This document shows positions 57,678-64,000 of a stretch of DNA of 64,000 nt, piece by piece; the first letter of the stretch is position 1, and each line of letters begins with the position of its first letter. The position numbers and the translations under genes are program-made. Source of the stretch: Fredericiella sp963839515 (GTDB taxonomy: Bacteria > Chloroflexota > Anaerolineae > Caldilineales > Caldilineaceae); contig CAWIVN010000025.1 of NCBI GenBank assembly GCA_963839515.1, positions 62,001 through 126,000 on the forward strand. Direction: 5' to 3'. The notes beneath the pieces were generated by a model. It was not told the DNA's origin, did no database searches, and saw only the letters and a list, made by a program, of their open reading frames with translations.

Positions 57678-58043
57678 ATGCGTGTGCTGCTGGCCGACGG
57701 TAAACCAGCTTTGCGATCGGCATTGCGCCTTTTGCTTGAACAAGAGGCTGATGTTAACATCGTCGCGGAAGTGGCAGACGCTGAAACGCTGCTGGCTGTA
57801 ATGGCCCAGGTACACCCCGATCTCGTGCTTTTGGACTGGGAATTGCCAGGCTTGCAGGCTGGCAGTACAGCCCCCAGCGTGTTCAGCGCCCTGTATGCGA
57901 GTGGTCCCAACGTGCGAATCATTGTCTTGAGTGGTCGGCCGGAAGCCGGCCGCCCCGCCCTAGCTGCAGGCGCCAGCAGCTTCGTGAGCAAAGCTGATCC
58001 GCCTGAACGCCTGCTGGCAGCATTGCACCACGTCAAAGGATAG
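57678..58043 (+). CDS. Stand-alone receiver protein
   Basis: 121 residues, receiver fold only: RVLLADGKPALRSAL (acidic pair reduced to AD), Asp in LVLLDWELPGL, and Lys in SSFVSKADPPERLL. Only one acidic residue remains at the Mg site, so phosphorylation may be weak. Twelve bases before the flavoprotein gene. Role unknown; single-domain receivers often act as phosphate relays or sinks. Confidence 0.8.
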   Translation: MRVLLADGKPALRSALRLLLEQEADVNIVAEVADAETLLAVMAQVHPDLVLLDWELPGLQAGSTAPSVFSALYASGPNVRIIVLSGRPEAGRPALAAGASSFVSKADPPERLLAALHHVKG

Positions 58044-58054
58044 GTGCTTCTGTT

Positions 58055-58978
58055 ATGTCGACTTCTTTCGATGTTGTCGTCCTTGGTGGAGGTCCTGCCG
58101 GATTGGCAGCCACCACCTACGCCTTGTTTGCACGGCTCAACGTCGCGCTAGTCAGCCCAGACCTGGGCGGCAAAGTCAGCTATCCATTTGCGCTCCGCAA
58201 TCATCCTACTGTCGATCTTGTTTGGGGCGCCGGCCTTACCCATGAGTTCGCCGAAAGAACTACCAGCGAGCTAAAGCACCATATAGAGGATACCGCCGCA
58301 CGCGTCGAACGGTTGGACAGCGGCGAGTTCCGGCTGCAGCTCAACGGTGGTGATACGATCCAAGCGCGCGCAGTCGTGGTCTGTACCGGCGTGCGCGCCC
58401 AGCGCCTCTTCGTCACCGGCGAAAGCGAATATTGGGGTCGCGGCTTGAGCTACTCCGCTGTCAGCCACGCCCCGCTCTTTCAAGGTCGCAATGTGGCCAT
58501 CCTTGGCGGCGGTCAACGCGCCGTGACAGCCGCCCGCATTCTTGCACCTCTGGCTAACCATATCGAGTACATCGTCGCCCGCCCGCAGCAAACGGTCGAA
58601 GGTGACAGCGGCGAGCAGTGGCTCAATCACCCCAAGATTACGGTCTTCCGTGGCTGGGAAGTGCAGCAAGTGGTCGGCGACGAGTTCGTCACTGGTATTG
58701 ACCTGGTCGGCATCAACGGCGAAGTGCGCAGCCTCCCGGTCGACGGCGTATTTGTCCAGTTCGGCCTGCTCCCCAACAACAGCGCCGTTCGCGACCTGGT
58801 AGACCTGGACCACAATGGCCACATCGTGGTCGATGAGCAGTGCGCCACCAATGTTCCTGGGCTATATGCTGCCGGCGACGTGACCACGGTCTGCGCCGAA
58901 CAAGTCGTCGTTTCGCTCGGAGAAGGTGCCAAAGCGGCGCTTTCCGCTTGGCAATTCCTGGCTTACCAGGGAGAGTAA
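58055..58978 (+). CDS. Thioredoxin-reductase-like flavoprotein without the CxxC pair
   Basis: 307 residues. FAD motif VVVLGGGPAGLAATTYAL (7-24), NAD(P) motif NVAILGGGQRAVTAARIL (146-163) and the final GLYAAGDVTT (FAD) as in TrxB. Where TrxB has its redox-active CATC, this protein reads SAVS (134-137, in GLSYSAVSHAP), so it cannot reduce thioredoxin by the usual way. It may be a ferredoxin/flavodoxin-NADP reductase-like or redox-sensing relative. It is enclosed by two receiver genes downstream of a PAS-GAF two-component system. Confidence 0.83.
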   Translation: MSTSFDVVVLGGGPAGLAATTYALFARLNVALVSPDLGGKVSYPFALRNHPTVDLVWGAGLTHEFAERTTSELKHHIEDTAARVERLDSGEFRLQLNGGDTIQARAVVVCTGVRAQRLFVTGESEYWGRGLSYSAVSHAPLFQGRNVAILGGGQRAVTAARILAPLANHIEYIVARPQQTVEGDSGEQWLNHPKITVFRGWEVQQVVGDEFVTGIDLVGINGEVRSLPVDGVFVQFGLLPNNSAVRDLVDLDHNGHIVVDEQCATNVPGLYAAGDVTTVCAEQVVVSLGEGAKAALSAWQFLAYQGE

Positions 58979-58992
58979 ACGGGGAAATCGTT

Positions 58993-59427
58993 TTGAGCGG
59001 CGAGAACATCCATGCCGAAACGGGGTACAGCAGTGCAGCAAGCGATGCACAAGATGCATCGGCGACTGTCCTACTGGTCGAAGACAACGAAGACAACATC
59101 CTGACCGTAGCGGACTATCTCGAGTTCAAAAATTACCACGTCCTCGTCGCACGCAACGGCAGGGAGTGTCTCGAAATGGCTGCCACTTCGCAGCCCGATG
59201 TCATACTGATGGACATTCAGATGCCGGAAGTGGATGGGCTGGAGGCAATACGACGACTGCGACGCATGCCCGGTTGGGCGCAAAAACCGATCGTGGCGCT
59301 GACAGCCATGGCGATGTCAGGCGATCGCGAACGCTGTCTTTCTGCCGGCGCCAACCGCTACATGAGCAAACCTGTCAGCCTGCGTGAACTGACAGCCGTG
59401 ATCGAATCCTGTCTGCAACACATTTAA
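58993..59427 (+). CDS. Stand-alone CheY-like receiver protein
   Basis: 144 residues if started at TTG 58993, 14 bases after the flavoprotein stop, with GGGGAAA upstream; no in-frame ATG precedes the domain. Receiver from about 26: TVLLVEDNEDN (acidic pair), Asp in VILMDIQMPEVDGLEAI, Lys in RYMSKPVSL. Complete active site, like the DivK/PleD-type receivers. Short Ser/Ala-rich N terminus. Confidence 0.84.
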   Translation: MSGENIHAETGYSSAASDAQDASATVLLVEDNEDNILTVADYLEFKNYHVLVARNGRECLEMAATSQPDVILMDIQMPEVDGLEAIRRLRRMPGWAQKPIVALTAMAMSGDRERCLSAGANRYMSKPVSLRELTAVIESCLQHI

Positions 59428-59446
59428 ACGCCCCGTGCGCCAACCT

Positions 59447-59508
59447 CGTGCGAGGCTGGCCCCCCGTCACCTAACCTTCCCACAATCAGGTGGGGCGAGC
59501 CTCGCACG
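59447..59508. terminator. Hairpin after the signalling block
   Basis: 17-bp arms 59447-59463 and 59492-59508 with one mismatch and a 28-base loop, between the convergent receiver and CBM48 genes. The right arm resembles 24860-24876, so it may be a member of a dispersed family. Confidence 0.6.
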
Positions 59509-59534
59509 GTCGCACACACTACAGGCACTCGCAC

Positions 59535-59828
59535 TTAGGTGAGCAGAATGCCGTTCTCGCTGCTGTGCTCGCTCGCCTCATAGGCGTCGGCTCCTTCGTC
59601 GTTAAACCAGTTGCCATCCTCGCTGTAATAGCGGAAGCGATAGCGCTGCCCCGGATCGACTACGACCGATACGCTGCACGTGCCATTGTTGCGCTTGGTC
59701 AAGCGGTTGCTGGCGTGGTTCCACTCGTTAAAATCTCCCACCACTGCCACCGGCGACTGGCCCTCGCTGTAGGGCAGCACAAACGTCACCTTGACCTTGC
59801 CGTTCTTATCAGTACTCTTTTTGATCAT
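59535..59828 (-). CDS. Small CBM48/isoamylase-N-domain protein
   Basis: 97 residues made up of one early-set beta-sandwich: VTFVLPYSEGQSPVAVVGDFNEWNHASNRL and a later PGQRYRFRYYSEDGNWFNDEGAD. Such single-domain proteins bind alpha-glucan or AMPK-like partners. The GDFNEWN core equals the GDFNNWD of the GH13 enzyme at 47004-48839. AAAGGATG precedes the ATG at 59828. Possibly a glycogen-binding adaptor. Confidence 0.87.
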   Translation of the reverse strand: MIKKSTDKNGKVKVTFVLPYSEGQSPVAVVGDFNEWNHASNRLTKRNNGTCSVSVVVDPGQRYRFRYYSEDGNWFNDEGADAYEASEHSSENGILLT

Positions 59829-60011
59829 CTTGTGTCATCCTTTTCTTTCCGCCCGCCAAGGAGCGGCTCACACGAATATAGCCACCGCGAGACTAACCCC
59901 CGCAGCCAACGCGCAATCATACCCATTCTCCAGGGAAGCGCAAATCTCATTTAGTGGAATCGCGGTATATTGGCCCGCAGCGGCACATCTCGCCCGGCAT
60001 ACCGCCGCCTG

Positions 60012-60020
60012 TGATACAAT
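60012..60020 (+). promoter_or_regulatory. Extended -10 promoter of the amine oxidase gene
   Basis: TGATACAAT with -10 TACAAT at 60015-60020; start near 60027, leader about 69 bases. The rest of the 267-bp gap 59829-60095 shows no other feature. Confidence 0.4.
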
Positions 60021-60095
60021 GAAGCCAGTCGTCAACTGCACCACGCTCTTTGGGAGCGGTCGCCGCCAAAGAGCGACCATCACCTAGGTGAACCT

Positions 60096-61526
60096 ATGCC
60101 CGAACCACCGGCGAAATGGTCGTTACATGCGCATGCGCCTCACCCCACGCGCTCTCCTGGCCGCGTGCTGGTGGTCGGCGCAGGTATGGCCGGCCTGGCC
60201 GCTGCTCGCATCCTGCACGACACCGGTTTCGACGTGACCGTCTTGGAGGCGCGCGACCGCATTGGCGGCCGCACCTGGACGGACGACAGCTTGGGCGTGC
60301 CGTGCGACCTCGGCGCGTCTTGGATTCATGGCGCCGGCGATAATCCCTTGACGGACTGGTCCGCCGCCATCGGGCTGCCCCTGGTTTACACACCCACCAG
60401 CCGCCGTCGCTTCTACCGGGCGGGCAACTGGCAGAGCCAGCAGGATTTGATGCGTGCAAGCTGGCGCAGCGTCAGTGCAGCCGCCCTGCGCATGTGGTTC
60501 GCCGGCCGCCAGTCACAACGCAGCCGCAGCCACGGCCTTTCAGCCACAGCCCTTGCTGCGGCTATCGGTCCCATCCTGGACGATCCATCCCTGCCGCTTG
60601 CCGACCGCCGCTTCCTGGCATGGGCCGTCTCGGTAAGCGAAGGCGTGCAAGGCGCCCCTGCGGAATACATCGACCTTGCCGAGTGGTACCCGCGCGAGGC
60701 AACCGGCGTTAACGCCATGCCGGTAGGTGGCTACCGCCACTTGGTTGAAGATGTGGCCGCCAGCCTCAACATCTGCCTGAACTGCGCGGTCGGCCTGGTT
60801 GCCTACGACCAGCATAGCGTCACTTTGCACACGCAGGCAGGCCCAATCTGCGGCGATGCCGTGGTGATTACCGTTCCTCTCAGCTTGCTCAAATCCGGGC
60901 GCATCCTGTTTGATCCCCCACTGCCGCCTGCCAAGCAGGCAGCCATCACCCGCATCGGCTTTGGCGGCGATGCCGTGCTTAACAAGGTCTTCTTGCGCTT
61001 CCCGACCCGCTTCTGGCCGGACATGCAGGATCGTTGCGTTGCCTTGCCCGAGACGCCCCAAGCGCGCGGCTTCTTTTCCAACTGGGTGAACCTGGAACCG
61101 GTGCTGCACGAGCCAATGCTGGTCGGCTTTGCCAGCGGCCGCGCAGCCGCCAGGCTCGATCGCGAGGCGGACGACGCAGTAATCGTCGACGCTGCGCTTG
61201 GCTCTCTGCGCCGGATGTTCGGCCGCCGCATTCCCGCTATCACCGGCTACCAGCTGACGCGCTGGCTGTCTGACCCATGGGCCGGCGGCAGCTACTCCTT
61301 TGCCCATATCGCTTGCCAGGCAGGCGATCGCGCTGCCTACGCTGCCCCGCTTGGCAAACGTGTCTATTTTGCCGGCGAAGCGACAGCCGACGTAGATTAT
61401 GGTACGGCGCACGCAGCACTCCTGTCCGGCGACCACGTAGCGCATGCAATCCACGCCCATTTCTGCTGCAGTAGCGCAAGTTCAGACCACTTACCGTATG
61501 CGGCATGGCGCACTGCGCATCCCTGA
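60096..61526 (+). CDS. Flavin monoamine/polyamine oxidase family protein
   Basis: 476 residues. FAD motif VLVVGAGMAGLAAARIL (24-40), the GG-doublet DRIGGRTWTDD (54-64), DLGASWIHG, VVITVPLSLLKSG and the C-terminal FAD loop RVYFAGEATADVDYGTAHAALLSG (within KRVYFAGEA and GTAHAALL). This matches polyamine oxidase/LSD1-type amine oxidases. No signal peptide. The residues after SG form a 30-residue unconserved tail. Substrate unknown. Confidence 0.88.
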   Translation: MPEPPAKWSLHAHAPHPTRSPGRVLVVGAGMAGLAAARILHDTGFDVTVLEARDRIGGRTWTDDSLGVPCDLGASWIHGAGDNPLTDWSAAIGLPLVYTPTSRRRFYRAGNWQSQQDLMRASWRSVSAAALRMWFAGRQSQRSRSHGLSATALAAAIGPILDDPSLPLADRRFLAWAVSVSEGVQGAPAEYIDLAEWYPREATGVNAMPVGGYRHLVEDVAASLNICLNCAVGLVAYDQHSVTLHTQAGPICGDAVVITVPLSLLKSGRILFDPPLPPAKQAAITRIGFGGDAVLNKVFLRFPTRFWPDMQDRCVALPETPQARGFFSNWVNLEPVLHEPMLVGFASGRAAARLDREADDAVIVDAALGSLRRMFGRRIPAITGYQLTRWLSDPWAGGSYSFAHIACQAGDRAAYAAPLGKRVYFAGEATADVDYGTAHAALLSGDHVAHAIHAHFCCSSASSDHLPYAAWRTAHP

Positions 61527-61598
61527 TTTAGCGGCGAGCCATGCCACGGCAATACTGACCAACAGTTAGCAAAGAGGCCACTTGTTACGGAGGCTTGC

Positions 61599-63398
61599 AT
61601 GACCGACAACAGCCTTGCGAGGAATGGAGCAGGCGTTACGCCGATCCCCGTCGTTTACACCAATCAGCAGCTGATCGACGCCTTCTACTATGCGGCTGAG
61701 GCGCTGGGCATTGCTGATTACCGCCAGTTGCTGGCGAGTGCCGGGCTCGATCTGGACGCGCTGGCGGCCCAGCGCGCAGCCATCTATAACGGCCCAGCGA
61801 TGGACCAGTTGGACGGCTTGTCCCCTGACCAGCGAACCGTGCTGCAGCGCGAACTGCTGGGCGAATTGCTCAAACAGGTGCGCTGGGTGGGCCTCGTCAA
61901 TGCCCCGGACGGACTAAACCTGCGCCGTACCCCCGGCACGCAAGATCCGCCCCTCGCCCTTCTCAGTCACGAAACGCTCGTACAAGTGCTCGGCGAATCT
62001 GGCGACTGGCTGTTTGTCGTGGCCGGCGGCCAACCTGGGTATGTATTCGCCGCCCATGTGCTGCGCCGCATTGGACCGGGTCCAGACGAGCCATCGCCCG
62101 GCACCCCTACGACCCCGGCGGATGAAGATTATGCGCCGCCCGCAGAGGAACAGGTCGCCGCCCCGCCCGGCGCGGACTCGGCCACGCGCACGGTGGCAGA
62201 CGTGTGGAATCACTACGGCGCCGCCCTGAAGCAGGAAGCTCAGCGGCTGCAGATCGATCCAACCCTCGCCGCAGCGCTGTTGGCCGCAGAATCCAGCGGT
62301 CACGGCTACGGGCCGGACGGCCGGCTCTTGATTCGTTTTGAGAACCACATCTTTTACGACCAATGGGGCAAAAGCAACCAGGCGCAGTTCTTCACCTATT
62401 TCAGGTATGATACCTCACAGCGCTGGCACGGTCACCAGTGGCGCGCTGATCCCACCGGGGAGTGGCAGGACCTACATCGTGACAACCAGGCGTTTGAGTG
62501 GCAGGCGTTCGCCATCGCGCGCCAACTGGACGAATCTGCTGCGCTGCTCTCAATCAGCATGGGTCTGGCGCAGATCATGGGTTTCAACTACTCAATGATT
62601 GGCTTTGGCAGCGTGCAAGAGATGTTCCGCGCTTTCCAGGCAAGCATCGCCAACCAGATTGCTGGCTTCTTCCGCTTTGTAGAAGCGAAACGCCTTGTAG
62701 AGGCCGTGCGCAGCGGCGACCTGCGTGCCTTTGCCGTCGGCTACAACGGTTCCGGCCAGGCCGATACCTACGCCGAGATCTTGCGCTCCTACACCGCGGC
62801 ACTAAACCAGCTGCGCGCGCCGGCCGCAGCCCCGGTGATGCAGGACGTCCTCGGCGTTTCGCCAGGCAGCATTCACCCGGTCAGCGTACCCCTGCCGCCG
62901 TCACCCGTGCCGGGAATTCCTCTCGCAGAAGCAGACCCGGAACTCTATGCAACTTGGCGTAAACACATCCAGCAGGGACTGGCAAACAACCAGCTCATGT
63001 TTGAACGCGTCCTCCACGCTTTCATGGGCCCATACTGGACAACCGTCTGGACCTATCGGGCGCTCATCGCCATCGGCGTCGGCGGCTTTCTGACGGCAGC
63101 CGTCCTCGGTTTTCGTGACGCCCAATGGCCGGTGACGGCAATCTTCGGGGGGTTGAGCATCGTGGCCTTTCTGACATTTTTCTTGAGCAGGCCGTTGCAA
63201 GCGCTTGAGGAGAACCTCCAGTTCATTACCTGGCTTGGCGTGGTCTACAACACCTATTGGACGCGGCTCGTCAATGCGCAGAATGCCGATACATTCCAGA
63301 CCGACCTGGCCGGCGCCACGAACGAATTCGTTCAGCAGTTACATCAACTGGTAAATGTACACGGCGACCGCAGCGACAAGCGGCCCAAGATCGGCTAG
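61599..63398 (+). CDS. N-acetylmuramidase/SH3-domain membrane protein
   Basis: 599 residues. Residues 1-90 helical, 94-155 a bacterial SH3 domain (LNLRRTPGTQDPPLALLS and GQPGYVFAAHVL), a Pro-rich linker, then about 200-410 an N-acetylmuramidase domain (PF11860-like) with AAALLAAESSGHGYGPDGRLLIRFENHIFY and SMGLAQIMGFNY (split stretches), typical of phage or prophage lysozymes; about 470-540 two membrane helices, and a soluble tail. No N-terminal signal, so export is unclear. It resembles cell-wall enzymes that are membrane-tethered by the C terminus. No phage genes are around. Confidence 0.77.
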   Translation: MTDNSLARNGAGVTPIPVVYTNQQLIDAFYYAAEALGIADYRQLLASAGLDLDALAAQRAAIYNGPAMDQLDGLSPDQRTVLQRELLGELLKQVRWVGLVNAPDGLNLRRTPGTQDPPLALLSHETLVQVLGESGDWLFVVAGGQPGYVFAAHVLRRIGPGPDEPSPGTPTTPADEDYAPPAEEQVAAPPGADSATRTVADVWNHYGAALKQEAQRLQIDPTLAAALLAAESSGHGYGPDGRLLIRFENHIFYDQWGKSNQAQFFTYFRYDTSQRWHGHQWRADPTGEWQDLHRDNQAFEWQAFAIARQLDESAALLSISMGLAQIMGFNYSMIGFGSVQEMFRAFQASIANQIAGFFRFVEAKRLVEAVRSGDLRAFAVGYNGSGQADTYAEILRSYTAALNQLRAPAAAPVMQDVLGVSPGSIHPVSVPLPPSPVPGIPLAEADPELYATWRKHIQQGLANNQLMFERVLHAFMGPYWTTVWTYRALIAIGVGGFLTAAVLGFRDAQWPVTAIFGGLSIVAFLTFFLSRPLQALEENLQFITWLGVVYNTYWTRLVNAQNADTFQTDLAGATNEFVQQLHQLVNVHGDRSDKRPKIG

Positions 63399-63546
63399 TT
63401 GTGTGGTAATCCCTGCCCCGCTCTATGGCAAATTGACAGGTCCTACGCTGCATGATAGAGTCAAAATATCGCAATTATTCTAAATCCTTGCAACCCAAGG
63501 TTGTCGACGCCGGCAACCACTGCCCCGGCGCCGGAGGACGGGCGGA
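63399..63546. other. 148-bp gap before the PHAX-domain gene
   Basis: Contains GGAGGACGGGCGGA at the 3' end, a Shine-Dalgarno site for ATG 63547. No clear promoter or terminator seen. Confidence 0.5.
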
Positions 63547-64000
63547 ATGAGCGAGGAAGCCCAAGAATATCAACCAGACGCCCAAGAACGTCAGCCCGAC
63601 GAGCGTATACGCGCTATTGCGCGCGCACTGCATGAGCCGAAGATCGGCTTGCTGCAAAAGCTGGCCGACCACGTGGGCATTGACAGGGTCGAAGAGCTTT
63701 ATCAGCGCACGCTAGAGATCGAAGCGGCCGGAGGGATGACGACCTCCAATGGCAAACGTCGACGTACGGCCGGCGGCGTGCTCTTCCAACTGACGCGCGA
63801 GTTAATGACGTCACGTGAACGCCGCCAGATATTCCGCGAGCGCAAGCCGCACCAACCCGGAGATCAGACGCAATCGGCGGAACGGCGCGAGCTGAGGGCC
63901 GAGCAAAAGGCCCCGCAGCCGCCGACCACCGAAGAGGTCGCCGTTCTGCTCAGAGCCGCCGCCACGATACCTGCCGACAAGAAAGGGAGCGCCAGCGTGA
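63547..64000 (+). CDS. PHAX RNA-binding-domain protein (3' end outside window)
   Basis: 151 residues visible; the frame is still open at the window end. Residues about 20-90 match the PHAX/RNA_GG_bind domain (PF10258): IARALHEPKIGLLQKLADHVG, then LEIEAAGGMTT (GG at 62-63) and GKRRRTAGGVLFQL (69-82), the conserved GG ... RRRTxGGVF motif that binds RNA in the eukaryotic snRNA export adaptor. The following part is basic, Gln/Arg-rich (RERKPHQPGDQ). Bacterial members exist in cyanobacteria and Chloroflexi with unknown role. Confidence 0.8.
   Translation, partial: MSEEAQEYQPDAQERQPDERIRAIARALHEPKIGLLQKLADHVGIDRVEELYQRTLEIEAAGGMTTSNGKRRRTAGGVLFQLTRELMTSRERRQIFRERKPHQPGDQTQSAERRELRAEQKAPQPPTTEEVAVLLRAAATIPADKKGSASV

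Overview
The window is a GC-rich bacterial chromosome segment, most likely from a filamentous member of the Chloroflexota near Caldilineales/Anaerolineae. This is inferred from gene content, not from any rRNA. The supporting signs are two sugar-type ABC systems with Ala-rich lipoprotein binding proteins, a CruF-type carotenoid hydratase cluster, a fused ChlI-ChlD-type chelatase gene, many ECF sigma/anti-sigma pairs and NarL-type two-component genes. There is no rRNA, tRNA, CRISPR array, transposase or phage module that I can recognise. It looks like ordinary chromosome with many dispersed palindromic elements between genes.

Layout. 1-3309 (minus): sugar ABC transporter (Tat-type lipoprotein binding protein and two permeases) facing a LacI-type regulator (3641-4651). 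4890-10863 (plus): carotenoid/lipid cluster of lycopene cyclase, hydrolase, CruF hydratase, PlsY acyltransferase, family 2 glycosyltransferase and CrtI-type desaturase, with 4-bp ATGA overlaps at the end; no phytoene synthase is present. 11012-13041: membrane-anchored hydrolase, a possible 23-residue peptide gene with its own promoter and terminator, and an OmpR-type regulator. 13359-15354: folate genes folB-folK-folE2. 15575-20360: exported protein, renalase-like flavoprotein, then (minus) ECF sigma, anti-sigma and a bactofilin-like membrane protein whose C-terminal helix-hairpin-helix part lies in another frame. 20684-22752: chelatase AAA+ and VWA parts in two frames joined by an A8 slippery tract. 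22869-25739: TPR protein, HisN-like phosphatase, SDR. 25814-30025 (minus): nucleoside hydrolase plus a second ABC transporter.

30251-34619: a receiver protein with an HTH and a hybrid histidine kinase that overlap tail to tail, then an acyltransferase. 34686-38957: YhdH-type oxidoreductase and a large BNR-repeat protein. 39168-42578 (minus): glycine-rich RRM protein with a long leader, ilvD, aldo/keto reductase. 42629-50192 (minus): sugar-nucleotide and glucan genes (a fucokinase-like kinase fused to a UDP-sugar pyrophosphorylase, a GalU relative, a GH13 enzyme) and icd. 50484-55102: small membrane protein, SDR, then ECF sigma, RskA-type anti-sigma and cytochrome P450. 55192-59427: a signalling block of PAS-GAF histidine kinase, NarL regulator, two stand-alone receivers and a thioredoxin-reductase-like flavoprotein that lacks the CxxC pair. 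59535-64000: small CBM48 protein, flavin amine oxidase, N-acetylmuramidase/SH3 membrane protein, and a bacterial PHAX-type RNA-binding-domain protein cut by the window end.

Most notable: the A8 frameshift site joining the chelatase domains, the kinase-pyrophosphorylase fusion, the PHAX-domain protein, the tiny peptide gene at 12001-12072, and at least four families of dispersed palindromes, two of which supply the stop codons of flanking convergent genes.
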